A DNA stretch of 64,000 nucleotides, from contig NZ_JUIV01000004.1 in the NCBI RefSeq assembly GCF_004151235.1, forward strand, positions 248,001 through 312,000, written 5' to 3'. This document shows, piece after piece, positions 49,704 through 57,543 of this stretch. Both the position numbers and the translations under genes were made by a program. How positions within the stretch are numbered: position 1 is the stretch's first letter; each line of letters begins with the position of its first letter. This DNA comes from Flavobacterium anhuiense (GTDB lineage: Bacteria > Bacteroidota > Bacteroidia > Flavobacteriales > Flavobacteriaceae). The notes beneath the pieces were generated by a model. The model did no database searches. It was not told where the DNA came from and saw only the letters and a list, made by a program, of their open reading frames with translations.

Positions 49704-50666
49704 ATGCTCGACGAAACTCCAAAACGATTTGACCGAATTGTTGCCATTCTTATTCAATTGCAATCTAAAAAGATTGTAAAGGCGCAAGAATTGGCCGATC
49801 GTTTTGAGTGCAGTTTGAGAACTATTTATAGAGACATTAGAACTCTTGAAGCTTCGGGAGTTCCTATTTATAGTGAAGCCGGAGTTGGTTACGCTTTGAT
49901 GGACGGCTATCGTCTTCCGCCAGTTATGTTTACACGCGAAGAAGTCAGCAGTTTTATTGCCGCTGAAAAATTAATGCAAAAGTTTACCGATCCTTCTTTG
50001 GGAACACATTATGCGTCGGCGATGTATAAACTGAAAGCAGTTTTGAGAAGCAACGACAAAGATTACCTTTCGAACATCGAATCTCGAATTGTCATGCAAG
50101 ATGCAGAACCGATGTTTAATGATAATTCGCCAAATACTTTGGCCGTTCTTTTTGAAGGAATCGCAGAGAAAAAACAAATTCTTCTGACCTATAAAACTTT
50201 TGAAAAAGACGAAACTACGGAACGTAATTTGGAGCCTGTGGGGGTTTTTCACGACAATAACAATTGGTATTTTCTGGGTTATTGCCACCTTAGAAAAGAT
50301 TACCGTCAGTTTAGAACCGACAGAATTCAGGGAATTAAAAAAACAGATGTCGATTTTACAATCGAACATGACGCTCTGGAAACTTATTTAACCAAAACAG
50401 AAACCCATCCAACAACAAAAGTTCGTCTTTTAATTGACCGAAAAATAGCGAGATATTTAGCAACCGAAAGAAAATATCATGGCTTTATTTCGCAAAAAGA
50501 TGTAGATGATGAAAAAATCGAAATGACTTTTATGTCAAGAGATATTAATAACGCTTTTCCGAGATGGTTTTTGATGTTTGGAGATTATGCAGAGATTCTG
50601 GAACCAGAAATACTAAAAACCAACGTACTGAAATTATTGGAAATCAACAAGCAAAGGCTTTTATAG
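49704..50666 (+). CDS. HTH-WYL transcriptional regulator (YafY type)
   Basis: The 320-residue protein has an N-terminal winged HTH (AQELADRFECSLRTIYRDI at about 25-43), then SGVPIYSEAGVGYALMDGYRLPP, and a WYL domain (about 140-215) with NWYFLGYC and FRTDRIQGI, plus the WCX C-terminal extension. WYL domains bind nucleic acids or nucleotides. Such regulators frequently lie beside DinB-family genes in Bacteroidota, as here (two downstream on the opposite strand). The ligand is unknown. Confidence 0.92.
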   Translation: MLDETPKRFDRIVAILIQLQSKKIVKAQELADRFECSLRTIYRDIRTLEASGVPIYSEAGVGYALMDGYRLPPVMFTREEVSSFIAAEKLMQKFTDPSLGTHYASAMYKLKAVLRSNDKDYLSNIESRIVMQDAEPMFNDNSPNTLAVLFEGIAEKKQILLTYKTFEKDETTERNLEPVGVFHDNNNWYFLGYCHLRKDYRQFRTDRIQGIKKTDVDFTIEHDALETYLTKTETHPTTKVRLLIDRKIARYLATERKYHGFISQKDVDDEKIEMTFMSRDINNAFPRWFLMFGDYAEILEPEILKTNVLKLLEINKQRLL

Positions 50667-50667
50667 A

Positions 50668-50702
50668 AAAAACTCCTGATAGAATTATCTACAGGAGTTT
50701 TT
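50668..50702. terminator. Bidirectional terminator between the WYL and DinB genes
   Basis: AAAAACTCCTG (50668-50678) pairs perfectly with CAGGAGTTTTT (50692-50702). It is shared by the converging genes. Confidence 0.85.
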
Positions 50703-50705
50703 CAT

Positions 50706-51203
50706 TTATTTCTGTTTTACCACATTATAAAAATTGTAATCGGTGTTGGAAGCATCTGTAATTCCGATATTTCTTCCCATCGTTACAATCTGTCCTCGGT
50801 GATAGGTTCCGTGATTGATAACCTGAAGCAGATAATCTGAAACAGGCAATTCGCATTCAAACCACGGATTTGTAATTTTAGCTTCTTTCATCAAATCTTC
50901 TTCCGACAATGAATTGATAAGGTGTTTCAATCTTGTAGATGAATTGAGTAATCCTTCAAATATTTCATCTTTTGACAATTCGTTTTCAGGCTTCTTTTCT
51001 GCCATATCATTTTCAGAAATTACAGAAAACCAATATTCTTCTGTAGACCAGATATGATCTAGCGTTTTCATGATAGTAGAGAAACTCGATTGCACTTCTG
51101 CGTTAAGCAATTCATCTGACTTTGACGAAAGCCAGTTTACAAATTGCTGGTTTACCCATAAATTGTAATCTGCAAAATTGGACATTATCTTTTTTAAACT
51201 CAT
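50706..51203 (-). CDS. DinB-family protein 1
   Basis: The 165-residue four-helix-bundle protein has the DinB His pattern: TLDHIWSTEEYW near 49 and the paired NHGTYHRGQIV near 128-138, which bind a divalent metal. Members act as bacillithiol- or mycothiol-type S-transferases or have unknown roles; none is tied to DNA damage with certainty outside Bacillus. It is downstream of a second DinB gene (46 bp) and probably in one transcript. Confidence 0.9.
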   Translation of the reverse strand: MSLKKIMSNFADYNLWVNQQFVNWLSSKSDELLNAEVQSSFSTIMKTLDHIWSTEEYWFSVISENDMAEKKPENELSKDEIFEGLLNSSTRLKHLINSLSEEDLMKEAKITNPWFECELPVSDYLLQVINHGTYHRGQIVTMGRNIGITDASNTDYNFYNVVKQK

Positions 51204-51249
51204 AGTCTTAGTTTTAGAATGTGATATTAAGATAGTAAAAAATTATCAA

Positions 51250-51729
51250 TTATCTTTCCCAGAAAAATGGCGGTTCGATATTTAAAGCTCTTAAATACAC
51301 ATAAGCTTGTCCACGGTGATGCACTTCATTATCGATAAAGTATAAGATATTCTGAATTACAGGAAATTCATATTGGCCAAAAAGATTAAAAGTCTCGCTA
51401 AAATCCTCAACCGATAATTCTTGCCAATATTTATCAATTTCTACTGTAGCTTCGTCCCATTTTTCAAGATATTGTGCTTTAAAAATCAATTTTTCTGTTC
51501 CTTCTGAAAAAGGTGCAGTTTCTTTCGTTACGATTCCTTTTAAACCTGGAACCGCAATAGCCAAAAGCTCATCCACTAATTTTGAGAAAGGTCTCATACC
51601 GCCAATTGAAAATTCGAAGAAATCTTTCTCTGGGAAAATCTCAATTAAACGACGTGTAAGCGCTCTATGCCCTTGCCAATGTTTCAATAAATCTTCTGAA
51701 GTAATAACTTGTGCTTCTAATGTTTTCAT
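51250..51729 (-). CDS. DinB-family protein 2
   Basis: The 159-residue protein has the DinB fold with HWQGHRAL near 17-24 and the His pair in NEVHHRGQAYVYLR near 134-147. It differs from its neighbour enough that this is not a recent duplication. It leads a two-gene unit. The 302 bp upstream hold only repeat remnants and the promoter of thiL. Confidence 0.9.
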   Translation of the reverse strand: MKTLEAQVITSEDLLKHWQGHRALTRRLIEIFPEKDFFEFSIGGMRPFSKLVDELLAIAVPGLKGIVTKETAPFSEGTEKLIFKAQYLEKWDEATVEIDKYWQELSVEDFSETFNLFGQYEFPVIQNILYFIDNEVHHRGQAYVYLRALNIEPPFFWER

Positions 51730-51837
51730 GGTTTTAAAGTTTAAATATTTTTAATACTTCAAAAGTAAAATGGGCTGGTGACAACAGTTTGTCAGCAGCA
51801 AAAAAATATTTTAAAAAAATATTATTCAGCACATTTT

Positions 51838-51916
51838 AGACGCACCGCAATGCGTTTAACACATCGGAAATCTACACCAAAATTTATACACAAGGCAGAT
51901 GCACTACGGTGCGTCT
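51838..51916. repeat. Decayed AGACGCACCG / CGGTGCGTCT inverted repeat
   Basis: AGACGCACCG (51838-51847) is inverse to CGGTGCGTCT (51907-51916), within the 302-bp gap before thiL. The following CTCTACGG resembles the tail of known GACGCACxxxGTGCGTC dispersed repeats. Confidence 0.6.
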
Positions 51917-51994
51917 CTACGGAAAATTCGTTTATAAAAAACTTTGCAACTTTGAACCTTTGTGTCTTTGTAACTTAAAAAGAAAAATCCTTTG

Positions 51995-52018
51995 TACCTT
52001 TGCACCTTTATAACTTTG
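51995..52018 (+). promoter_or_regulatory. Tandem -7-like boxes upstream of thiL
   Basis: TACCTTTG (51995-52002) and TAACTTTG (52011-52018) both match TAnnTTTG. The nearer one leaves almost no leader before the ATG at 52032, so the first is the better candidate. Confidence 0.5.
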
Positions 52019-52031
52019 GAACTTAACAGAA

Positions 52032-53078
52032 ATGATAGAAGATAAAAATCAGCAGAGAACTAGTATAGCTCAATTGGGCGAATTCGGTTTAATTGACCAT
52101 TTAACCAAAAACTTTGATGTTACTCAAGAATCCACTCTAAAAAGTATTGGTGACGATGCTGCTGTTCTTGATTTTAAAGACAAAAAAGTAGTCGTTTCAA
52201 CCGATTTATTAATTGAAGGAGTTCATTTTGATTTGGCTTACATGCCATTAAAACATTTAGGATACAAAGCCGTTGTAGTAAATGTCTCTGATATTTGCGC
52301 TATGAACGCAAAACCGACTCAAATTACAGTTTCGGTTGCAGTTTCTAATCGTTTTCCGCTTGAAGCTTTAGAAGAATTGTTTGCAGGAATTACTCACGCT
52401 GCAAAAGAATATAAAGTTGATGTTATTGGCGGAGATACCACCTCATCTCAAAAAGGTTTAATTATCAGCATCACTGCAATTGGAGAAGCTGATGAAAATG
52501 AATTGGTTTACAGAAACGGAGCCAAACAAACTGATTTATTAGTTGTTACGGGTGATCTTGGCGCAGCTTATATGGGATTGCAGGTTTTAGAGCGTGAAAA
52601 ACAAGTTTTTCAGGTTAATCCAAACAATCAGCCAGATTTAGATCCTTACACTTATTTGGTAGAACGCCAATTGAAACCTGAAGCGCGAAAAGATGTTCGC
52701 ACCCTACTTCATGCTTTAGACATAAAACCAAATGCAATGATTGATATCTCAGACGGATTATCTTCTGAGATTATGCATATCTGCAAACAATCTAAAGTGG
52801 GTTGTAATTTGTATGAAGACAAACTGCCATTAGATCCGCAGTTTATTTCTACTTGCGAAGAATTTAATATCGACAGTACAACGGTTGCCATAAACGGCGG
52901 TGAAGATTACGAACTTTTGTTTACTATTGATATTAATGATTTTGACAAAATAAAAGGAAATCCGAATTTCTCTGTTATCGGACATATGACGCAAGAAAGT
53001 GAAGGAATTCATCTTGTGACCCGCGCCAATACAAAAATTGCCTTAAAAGCTCGCGGATGGGATGCTTTGAGCGAGTAA
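52032..53078 (+). CDS. thiL: Thiamine-monophosphate kinase
   Basis: ThiL phosphorylates thiamine monophosphate to the pyrophosphate cofactor. The 348-residue protein shows SIGDDAAVLDF near 40, VSTDLLIEGVHFDL near 57, VIGGDTTSS near 136 and ISDGLSSEIMH near 239, the metal- and ATP-binding blocks of the AIR-synthase-like fold. It is a single gene here, apart from other thiamine genes. Confidence 0.95.
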   Translation: MIEDKNQQRTSIAQLGEFGLIDHLTKNFDVTQESTLKSIGDDAAVLDFKDKKVVVSTDLLIEGVHFDLAYMPLKHLGYKAVVVNVSDICAMNAKPTQITVSVAVSNRFPLEALEELFAGITHAAKEYKVDVIGGDTTSSQKGLIISITAIGEADENELVYRNGAKQTDLLVVTGDLGAAYMGLQVLEREKQVFQVNPNNQPDLDPYTYLVERQLKPEARKDVRTLLHALDIKPNAMIDISDGLSSEIMHICKQSKVGCNLYEDKLPLDPQFISTCEEFNIDSTTVAINGGEDYELLFTIDINDFDKIKGNPNFSVIGHMTQESEGIHLVTRANTKIALKARGWDALSE

Positions 53079-53099
53079 ACTTTAGAAAATTCCAATAAA

Positions 53100-53176
53100 A
53101 AAATTCCAAATTCCAAGACTAATAATCATATTGGAATTTGGAATTTTTTATTTCGCTTTTTTGGAATTTGGAATTT
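53100..53176. repeat. TTGGAATTTGGAATTT repeat and bidirectional stem
   Basis: AAAATTCCAAATTCCAA (53100-53116) pairs perfectly with 53131-53147, and a third copy TTGGAATTTGGAATTT follows at 53161-53176. The stem lies between converging genes and probably terminates both. Confidence 0.75.
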
Positions 53177-53196
53177 CAACCTTGGAATTTAACTTT

Positions 53197-53895
53197 TTAA
53201 AAGAGCCCTTTGCTTTTAGCTTCTTTTACCAAGTCGTGATCAGAACCACTTTTTATTTTTAGCAATTCCATTAAATGTTTTTTTCGTTTCACGATGGCAT
53301 TTAAAGAAATTGGAATATTTTCTAACACTTCATGAATTGGAGTTCCTTTGTCCAAATGAATTAATATCTGTTTATCGTACTGATCAATTTCAATTGCATT
53401 ATGAGTTGATTGATTCAGCATTTTTACAACTGACTGGCTGTAATATTTTTCGTTTTTCATTACTTTATCAAAAGCCAGAAGCAATTCATCGAAAGTAAGA
53501 TCGTTTTTAATAATCAATCCGTTGGGCTGTATTGTTCTGATAATGGTTTTGATTTTCAGCAATTCGGTATACATCGTCAAAAGAATAATCTTGCATGAAG
53601 GCATTTTTTTCAAAAGCAATTTTGCCAAATCTTCGCCAGAAAAAATCTCTTTTTCTTCATAAGGAGGCATGCTGATATCCAAAAATGCAATATCAAAATC
53701 GGGCGTGTTATTATCTTCTATTATATCATAACCCGACCTGCAATCATGCGCCTGCGAAATTAAGAACTCATATTGTTTTGGATTATAACGCGTTATTGCA
53801 TTTTTATATCCTTCAATAATAAACGGATGATCATCTACTATTAAGATATTTTTTTTAACTAATTGTGGAACTGAAGCTGTTAAATCAAATGTCAT
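53197..53895 (-). CDS. Response regulator (NarL/FixJ-like)
   Basis: The 232-residue protein has a receiver domain (about 15-140) with the acidic pair in LIVDDHPF, the phospho-acceptor Asp in IAFLDISMPP near 71 and the Lys in GLIIKNDLTF near 128. The C-terminal HTH is divergent from standard LuxR (GTPIHEVLENIPISLNAIVKRKKHL). It overlaps the kinase gene by 11 bp, so the two form a coupled two-component pair. Confidence 0.9.
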   Translation of the reverse strand: MTFDLTASVPQLVKKNILIVDDHPFIIEGYKNAITRYNPKQYEFLISQAHDCRSGYDIIEDNNTPDFDIAFLDISMPPYEEKEIFSGEDLAKLLLKKMPSCKIILLTMYTELLKIKTIIRTIQPNGLIIKNDLTFDELLLAFDKVMKNEKYYSQSVVKMLNQSTHNAIEIDQYDKQILIHLDKGTPIHEVLENIPISLNAIVKRKKHLMELLKIKSGSDHDLVKEAKSKGLF

Positions 53896-55936
53896 TATGC
53901 AGGTTATTATTTGGCTCTATTGGGACTTTTATGGTGAGAATGGTTCCTTCTCCTTTGGCAGATTTTATGGTAACTGTTCCCTTACACTCTGTTGCTCTAT
54001 ATTCTATATTAATAAGGCCAATTCCATTTTTGGTTTTATTAGTATTAAATCCAATTCCGTCGTCTTCGATGATTAAAACTAGATTATCGTTTTCATTTTT
54101 AAACTCCACTTTAATAATATCAGCCTTAGCATATTTGTTACAATTCTGAAGCGCTTCTTGAACAATTCTATACAGATTAATTTTTACAATATTGCTAATC
54201 AAATCCCATTTAATCTCAGGATCAAAAACAGTAATCAATTTCGAACTATATGTATTCTTCTGATCTTCAAATAGTTTATTCAAGATCGAAACAAAATTAT
54301 TAATTAATTCCGATTTTTCCCTGTTTAAGTCATGCGAAATCTCCCGAATATCCTGCTCAACATTTTTCAATTCGTCAAGATACTTTTTTCTCTTAGAAAT
54401 GGCCTCAGATTCATCTAACTTATCCAAACTATCTAAACTTATCCTAATGCCGAACATACGTCCTAAAACACCATCATGCAATTCCTGAGCAACTTTCTTT
54501 TTTTCTTTTATTCGCGTAAGTTCTATTTCGTTCTGCTGCGAAATCATCAAATTGTAAATGTCTTCGTTTGCAATCTGCTGTTGCTGTTTAAAAAGTAGTT
54601 CACGATTTCTGGCCTGCTGCGTTTTGTAAACATAAAAAAACAACCCGAGCAATGTACAAATACTAAATACATAAACCAAAGTTTTATTTTTATCTTGAAG
54701 ATTGGAATTTTGATCTTTAATTTCGTTGGTTTCATATTCAATCCTAGAGAATTTTTCTCCCATATTTCGCTCTACTTTTAGCATTTTATCATTTAATTGA
54801 ATATATTCCTTTGAATATTTAGATGCATTTCTAGGATCTACCGCAGCGATTTGTTTTAAAGCTAGCAAAGTATTTGCCAATTTATCTGAAGAACGCGAAA
54901 GAAACAAAGCTTGTTTTGAAAACTGTATAGCTCTTGAAGTGTCTCTTTTAAATGCATAATACTCAGACAAATGAATCTGATTGGATACTGTAGCCATTTT
55001 CAATCCTAGACTATCTCTTATTTTTAGCGATCTGTAAAACTGGTCTGGAAGACCATCTAATCGTTTTGATTTCAATTTTGAATAAGCCAGATTATCAAGT
55101 AGCATGGCATATAAAAAAGTTTTTTCTTCAAACAGGTTTTTTTCTTTAAGCCCATTTTCAAAATAAACAATGGCTTGCTTATAGTTTTTCATACGCATAT
55201 AAACAAACCCAATATTATTGAAAGAAGTCGCTTTCAGCTGAAGATCAGCCGGAATCGATTTATCATTTAAAGTGTTTAAAGCTTTATTCTGATATTCTAA
55301 TGCTTTTTCATATTCTTCCCTTTCATTATACAAAATCCCCAGCAGATTATAACATTCATAAAGCTGGTCATTTACATTTTTTTGGTTTTTCAATATGCTT
55401 AAAGCTTTGAATACAGATATTTCACTTTCAAAAAAATCTGATTCGTTATATTGTAAACTCGCTTTGCTTAAAAAAGTTTTTGCTAAATTATATTGATCGT
55501 TAATCTGCAAATAAATCTTCTGCGCAAGAAAATAATTTCTGAAAGCACTATCAGAAATTGCTTTTGAGCCATAATAATCTCCAAGATAAATATAAGCTTT
55601 TGCGATACTTGCAGAATCTTTGCTGCTTATGGACCTATCTAAAACTAGTTGCGAAATTTCATGATATGATTTTAAATCATTCATATTATAATATCTATTG
55701 GCAATCTTAAACAAATTAACTCTGTTAATAGAGTCATTTTTTTGTTTAATTACTATAGAAAATGCCTTCTGAGCATATTTTTGCTTAAGGTCATAATTTA
55801 TCTTAATATCATTTGCCAATAACAAATAAACAGGAAGACTATCTTGCACTGAAGTTAGTTCTTTTGAATTTTTCTTTTGGGTACAACCTGAAAAAAACAA
55901 CAATAAAAGTAATAATATTGGATAAAATCTTTTCAA
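53885..55936 (-). CDS. TPR-containing sensor histidine kinase (HisKA_3)
   Basis: The 683-residue protein has a lipoprotein-like signal (LFFSGCTQKKN), a long TPR region (about 35-390, for example YECYNLLGILYNEREEYEKA), a coiled stretch, one membrane helix (about 418-438), the dimerisation/phosphorylation site in AQELHDGVLGRM and the ATP-binding DDGIGFN near the end. Translation starts at TTG 55936; no ATG occurs near. TPR kinases of this sort are common in Bacteroidota and sense unknown periplasmic signals. A -7 box TATTTTTG lies at 55956-55963. Confidence 0.92.
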   Translation of the reverse strand: MKRFYPILLLLLLFFSGCTQKKNSKELTSVQDSLPVYLLLANDIKINYDLKQKYAQKAFSIVIKQKNDSINRVNLFKIANRYYNMNDLKSYHEISQLVLDRSISSKDSASIAKAYIYLGDYYGSKAISDSAFRNYFLAQKIYLQINDQYNLAKTFLSKASLQYNESDFFESEISVFKALSILKNQKNVNDQLYECYNLLGILYNEREEYEKALEYQNKALNTLNDKSIPADLQLKATSFNNIGFVYMRMKNYKQAIVYFENGLKEKNLFEEKTFLYAMLLDNLAYSKLKSKRLDGLPDQFYRSLKIRDSLGLKMATVSNQIHLSEYYAFKRDTSRAIQFSKQALFLSRSSDKLANTLLALKQIAAVDPRNASKYSKEYIQLNDKMLKVERNMGEKFSRIEYETNEIKDQNSNLQDKNKTLVYVFSICTLLGLFFYVYKTQQARNRELLFKQQQQIANEDIYNLMISQQNEIELTRIKEKKKVAQELHDGVLGRMFGIRISLDSLDKLDESEAISKRKKYLDELKNVEQDIREISHDLNREKSELINNFVSILNKLFEDQKNTYSSKLITVFDPEIKWDLISNIVKINLYRIVQEALQNCNKYAKADIIKVEFKNENDNLVLIIEDDGIGFNTNKTKNGIGLINIEYRATECKGTVTIKSAKGEGTILTIKVPIEPNNNLHNDI

Positions 55937-55955
55937 TACAAATTTTGAGTTTTAC

Positions 55956-55963
55956 CAAAAATA
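55956..55963 (-). promoter_or_regulatory. -7 box of the histidine kinase gene
   Basis: TATTTTTG on the minus strand, 19 nt upstream of the TTG start codon; its distance supports that start. Confidence 0.5.
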
Positions 55964-55986
55964 CTAAAACTACAAACATAAAAAAA

Positions 55987-56008
55987 GGCTGCCAAAAAAT
56001 TGACAGCC
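55987..56008 (-). terminator. Hairpin after the small peptide gene
   Basis: GGCTG...CAGCC with further CAATTTTTTG-type internal pairing. It separates the peptide gene from the kinase gene, 27 bp after the peptide stop. Confidence 0.5.
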
Positions 56009-56035
56009 AAAAGACTCTATAAATATTTTCTTTAA

Positions 56036-56281
56036 TTAGTCTATTTTCTTAGAATCACCAAATGATTGGTTGATTTTAGCAAAACCTAATTCGTTGTTTT
56101 TAATTACTATCTTATTGCTAGCTATTCTTGGATCTTGTTTTCTTCCTCCTCCAGTAGCACCATCTACAGGAAGAACTATGCTTGATTTTTCATTAGAAAA
56201 AGTTGTCGCAGTTGGTAATACAAATGAAGTTGCTACCATTGCTAATGAGAATAATCCGATTGTTAAAGCTGTTTTTTTCAT
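56036..56281 (-). CDS. Small exported protein (81 aa)
   Basis: I start it at ATG 56281, where a clean signal peptide begins (MKKTALTIGLFSLAMVATSF). The longer in-frame start at 56434 would precede it with hydrophobic, unrelated sequence. The mature part is about 55 residues, with a Gly-rich DGATGGGRKQDP and a basic tail. I do not recognise the family. It lies between a LytTR regulator and a TPR histidine kinase, and a 21-bp-spaced direct repeat lies upstream. A secreted signal or envelope peptide is possible but unproven. Confidence 0.7.
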   Translation of the reverse strand: MKKTALTIGLFSLAMVATSFVLPTATTFSNEKSSIVLPVDGATGGGRKQDPRIASNKIVIKNNELGFAKINQSFGDSKKID

Positions 56282-56395
56282 GACCTGAGGTTTTAATGTT
56301 GTTATAATTTTTGGAGATGACCCGCTGTTTGCTTGCGAATCAGAGTGTAAAACTAACACCAGGTTAAAAAAAAATTTATACAAAAAATTGAGTTT

Positions 56396-56425
56396 ATAGT
56401 CAATCATACCCAATTGATAGTCAAT
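56396..56425. promoter_or_regulatory. ATAGTCAAT direct repeat with 21-bp period (candidate LytTR site)
   Basis: ATAGTCAAT occurs at 56396-56404 and again at 56417-56425. A 21-bp period, two helical turns, is the layout of LytTR-family operators. It lies 115-144 bp upstream of the small exported protein gene and just past the stop of the LytTR gene. Confidence 0.55.
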
Positions 56426-56455
56426 GAGTAGCAAATCAATGTAATTATCTAATTT

Positions 56456-57274
56456 TTAGACTTCTAGGTAATTTCCTGCTGCAAAATCGGCAATAATCTG
56501 CTCTACATTTGCCCTGTAGGTTTTAGAAAAAGGAATCTTTTTTGTGGAGTTTTTTATGTAACAGATTGAGTTTCCGCTATGAATCCTCGAAATATAATTT
56601 CTATTAATTACATAACTGTTATGAATTCGGATAAACGGATAGGTCAAAACACTCTCAAAATGCTTTAATGTTTTAAAAGCCGTAATCATTTCGCCAGTAT
56701 TTAAATAAATATCGGTCGAGTTGTTGTCGGCTTGAAAATAGCAGATATCATCAGCATTTAGATAACGGTAATCACCATACGATTTTATACAAATCGTTAA
56801 TGGTTTTTGAATGTTTTGAGGAATTGTGACATTATTTATATTATCTATTACAGTGGAAGTCTGTTCTTCTATTGCACCTATTGTTTTTACCTCAAAATTT
56901 GCTTTTTTAAGCTTCAAAACGGTTTTTAGCAGATCAATATATCCAATAGGTTTTAACAGATAATCAAACACGCCGTACTGAATAGCATCAAATGCTTTGT
57001 CTTTTTTATTTGTAGTAATGATAATTTTTGGAATTTCCTGAAAGAAACGATGCAATTCGCTAATAAAAGTCAAAGACAAATGGCTTGAAAGATTTTCTGG
57101 TTCAATTTCTAGAAAAACCAAATCAGGTTTATGCTCTAAAACCAATTCTAAACCTTCCTGAAAATTTGATGCCGATGCCTTAAAAGATAATTCTGAAAAA
57201 CCTGAAGCGGTTGTTTGGGTTTTCAAAATACTCTCAGCACCATCATCAATTATAATATACGAATACTTTTTCAA
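56456..57274 (-). CDS. LytTR response regulator with Glu in place of the phospho-Asp
   Basis: The 272-residue protein has an N-terminal receiver (about 1-125) and a LytTR DNA-binding domain (about 165-270, with FIRIHNSYVINRNYI). In the receiver the acidic pair DD (10-11), the Thr of IIITTNK and the Lys of YLLKP are kept, but the phospho-acceptor position in DLVFLEIEPE is Glu56 instead of Asp. Glu can mimic phospho-Asp, so the protein may be active without a kinase. No histidine kinase of the LytS type is adjacent. Confidence 0.88.
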   Translation of the reverse strand: MKKYSYIIIDDGAESILKTQTTASGFSELSFKASASNFQEGLELVLEHKPDLVFLEIEPENLSSHLSLTFISELHRFFQEIPKIIITTNKKDKAFDAIQYGVFDYLLKPIGYIDLLKTVLKLKKANFEVKTIGAIEEQTSTVIDNINNVTIPQNIQKPLTICIKSYGDYRYLNADDICYFQADNNSTDIYLNTGEMITAFKTLKHFESVLTYPFIRIHNSYVINRNYISRIHSGNSICYIKNSTKKIPFSKTYRANVEQIIADFAAGNYLEV

Positions 57275-57491
57275 TTTCGGGTTATGTTGGTTTTCTCACT
57301 CCGCAATCATACTCAAAAAATAGCTTTAAATTGCTGTAATGAAAGAAAAAATTATTCTTTTTGGTGATCTAAATTTAAAATTACGGATTTAAACACTTTA
57401 AACACCTCATTGTTAACACATTAAATTAAAATGTTAATACATAAAGATGAAATGCAAAAAAATCCGATAAAATACTTATTTAAAAAAAGAA

Positions 57492-57524
57492 AAATCCCAA
57501 ACTCCTTTACGGAATTTGGGATTT
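57492..57524 (-). terminator. Terminator of glyS
   Basis: AAATCCCAAA (57492-57501) pairs with TTTGGGATTT (57515-57524), followed on the minus strand by a long T-rich tract, 20 bp after the glyS stop. Confidence 0.85.
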
Positions 57525-57543
57525 CTATAATAAACTGTAAAGA

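Noticed and set aside
56282..56434. Longer start of the small exported protein at ATG 56434
   Set aside because: It would place 51 residues before a textbook signal peptide and would cover the LytTR-like direct repeat.
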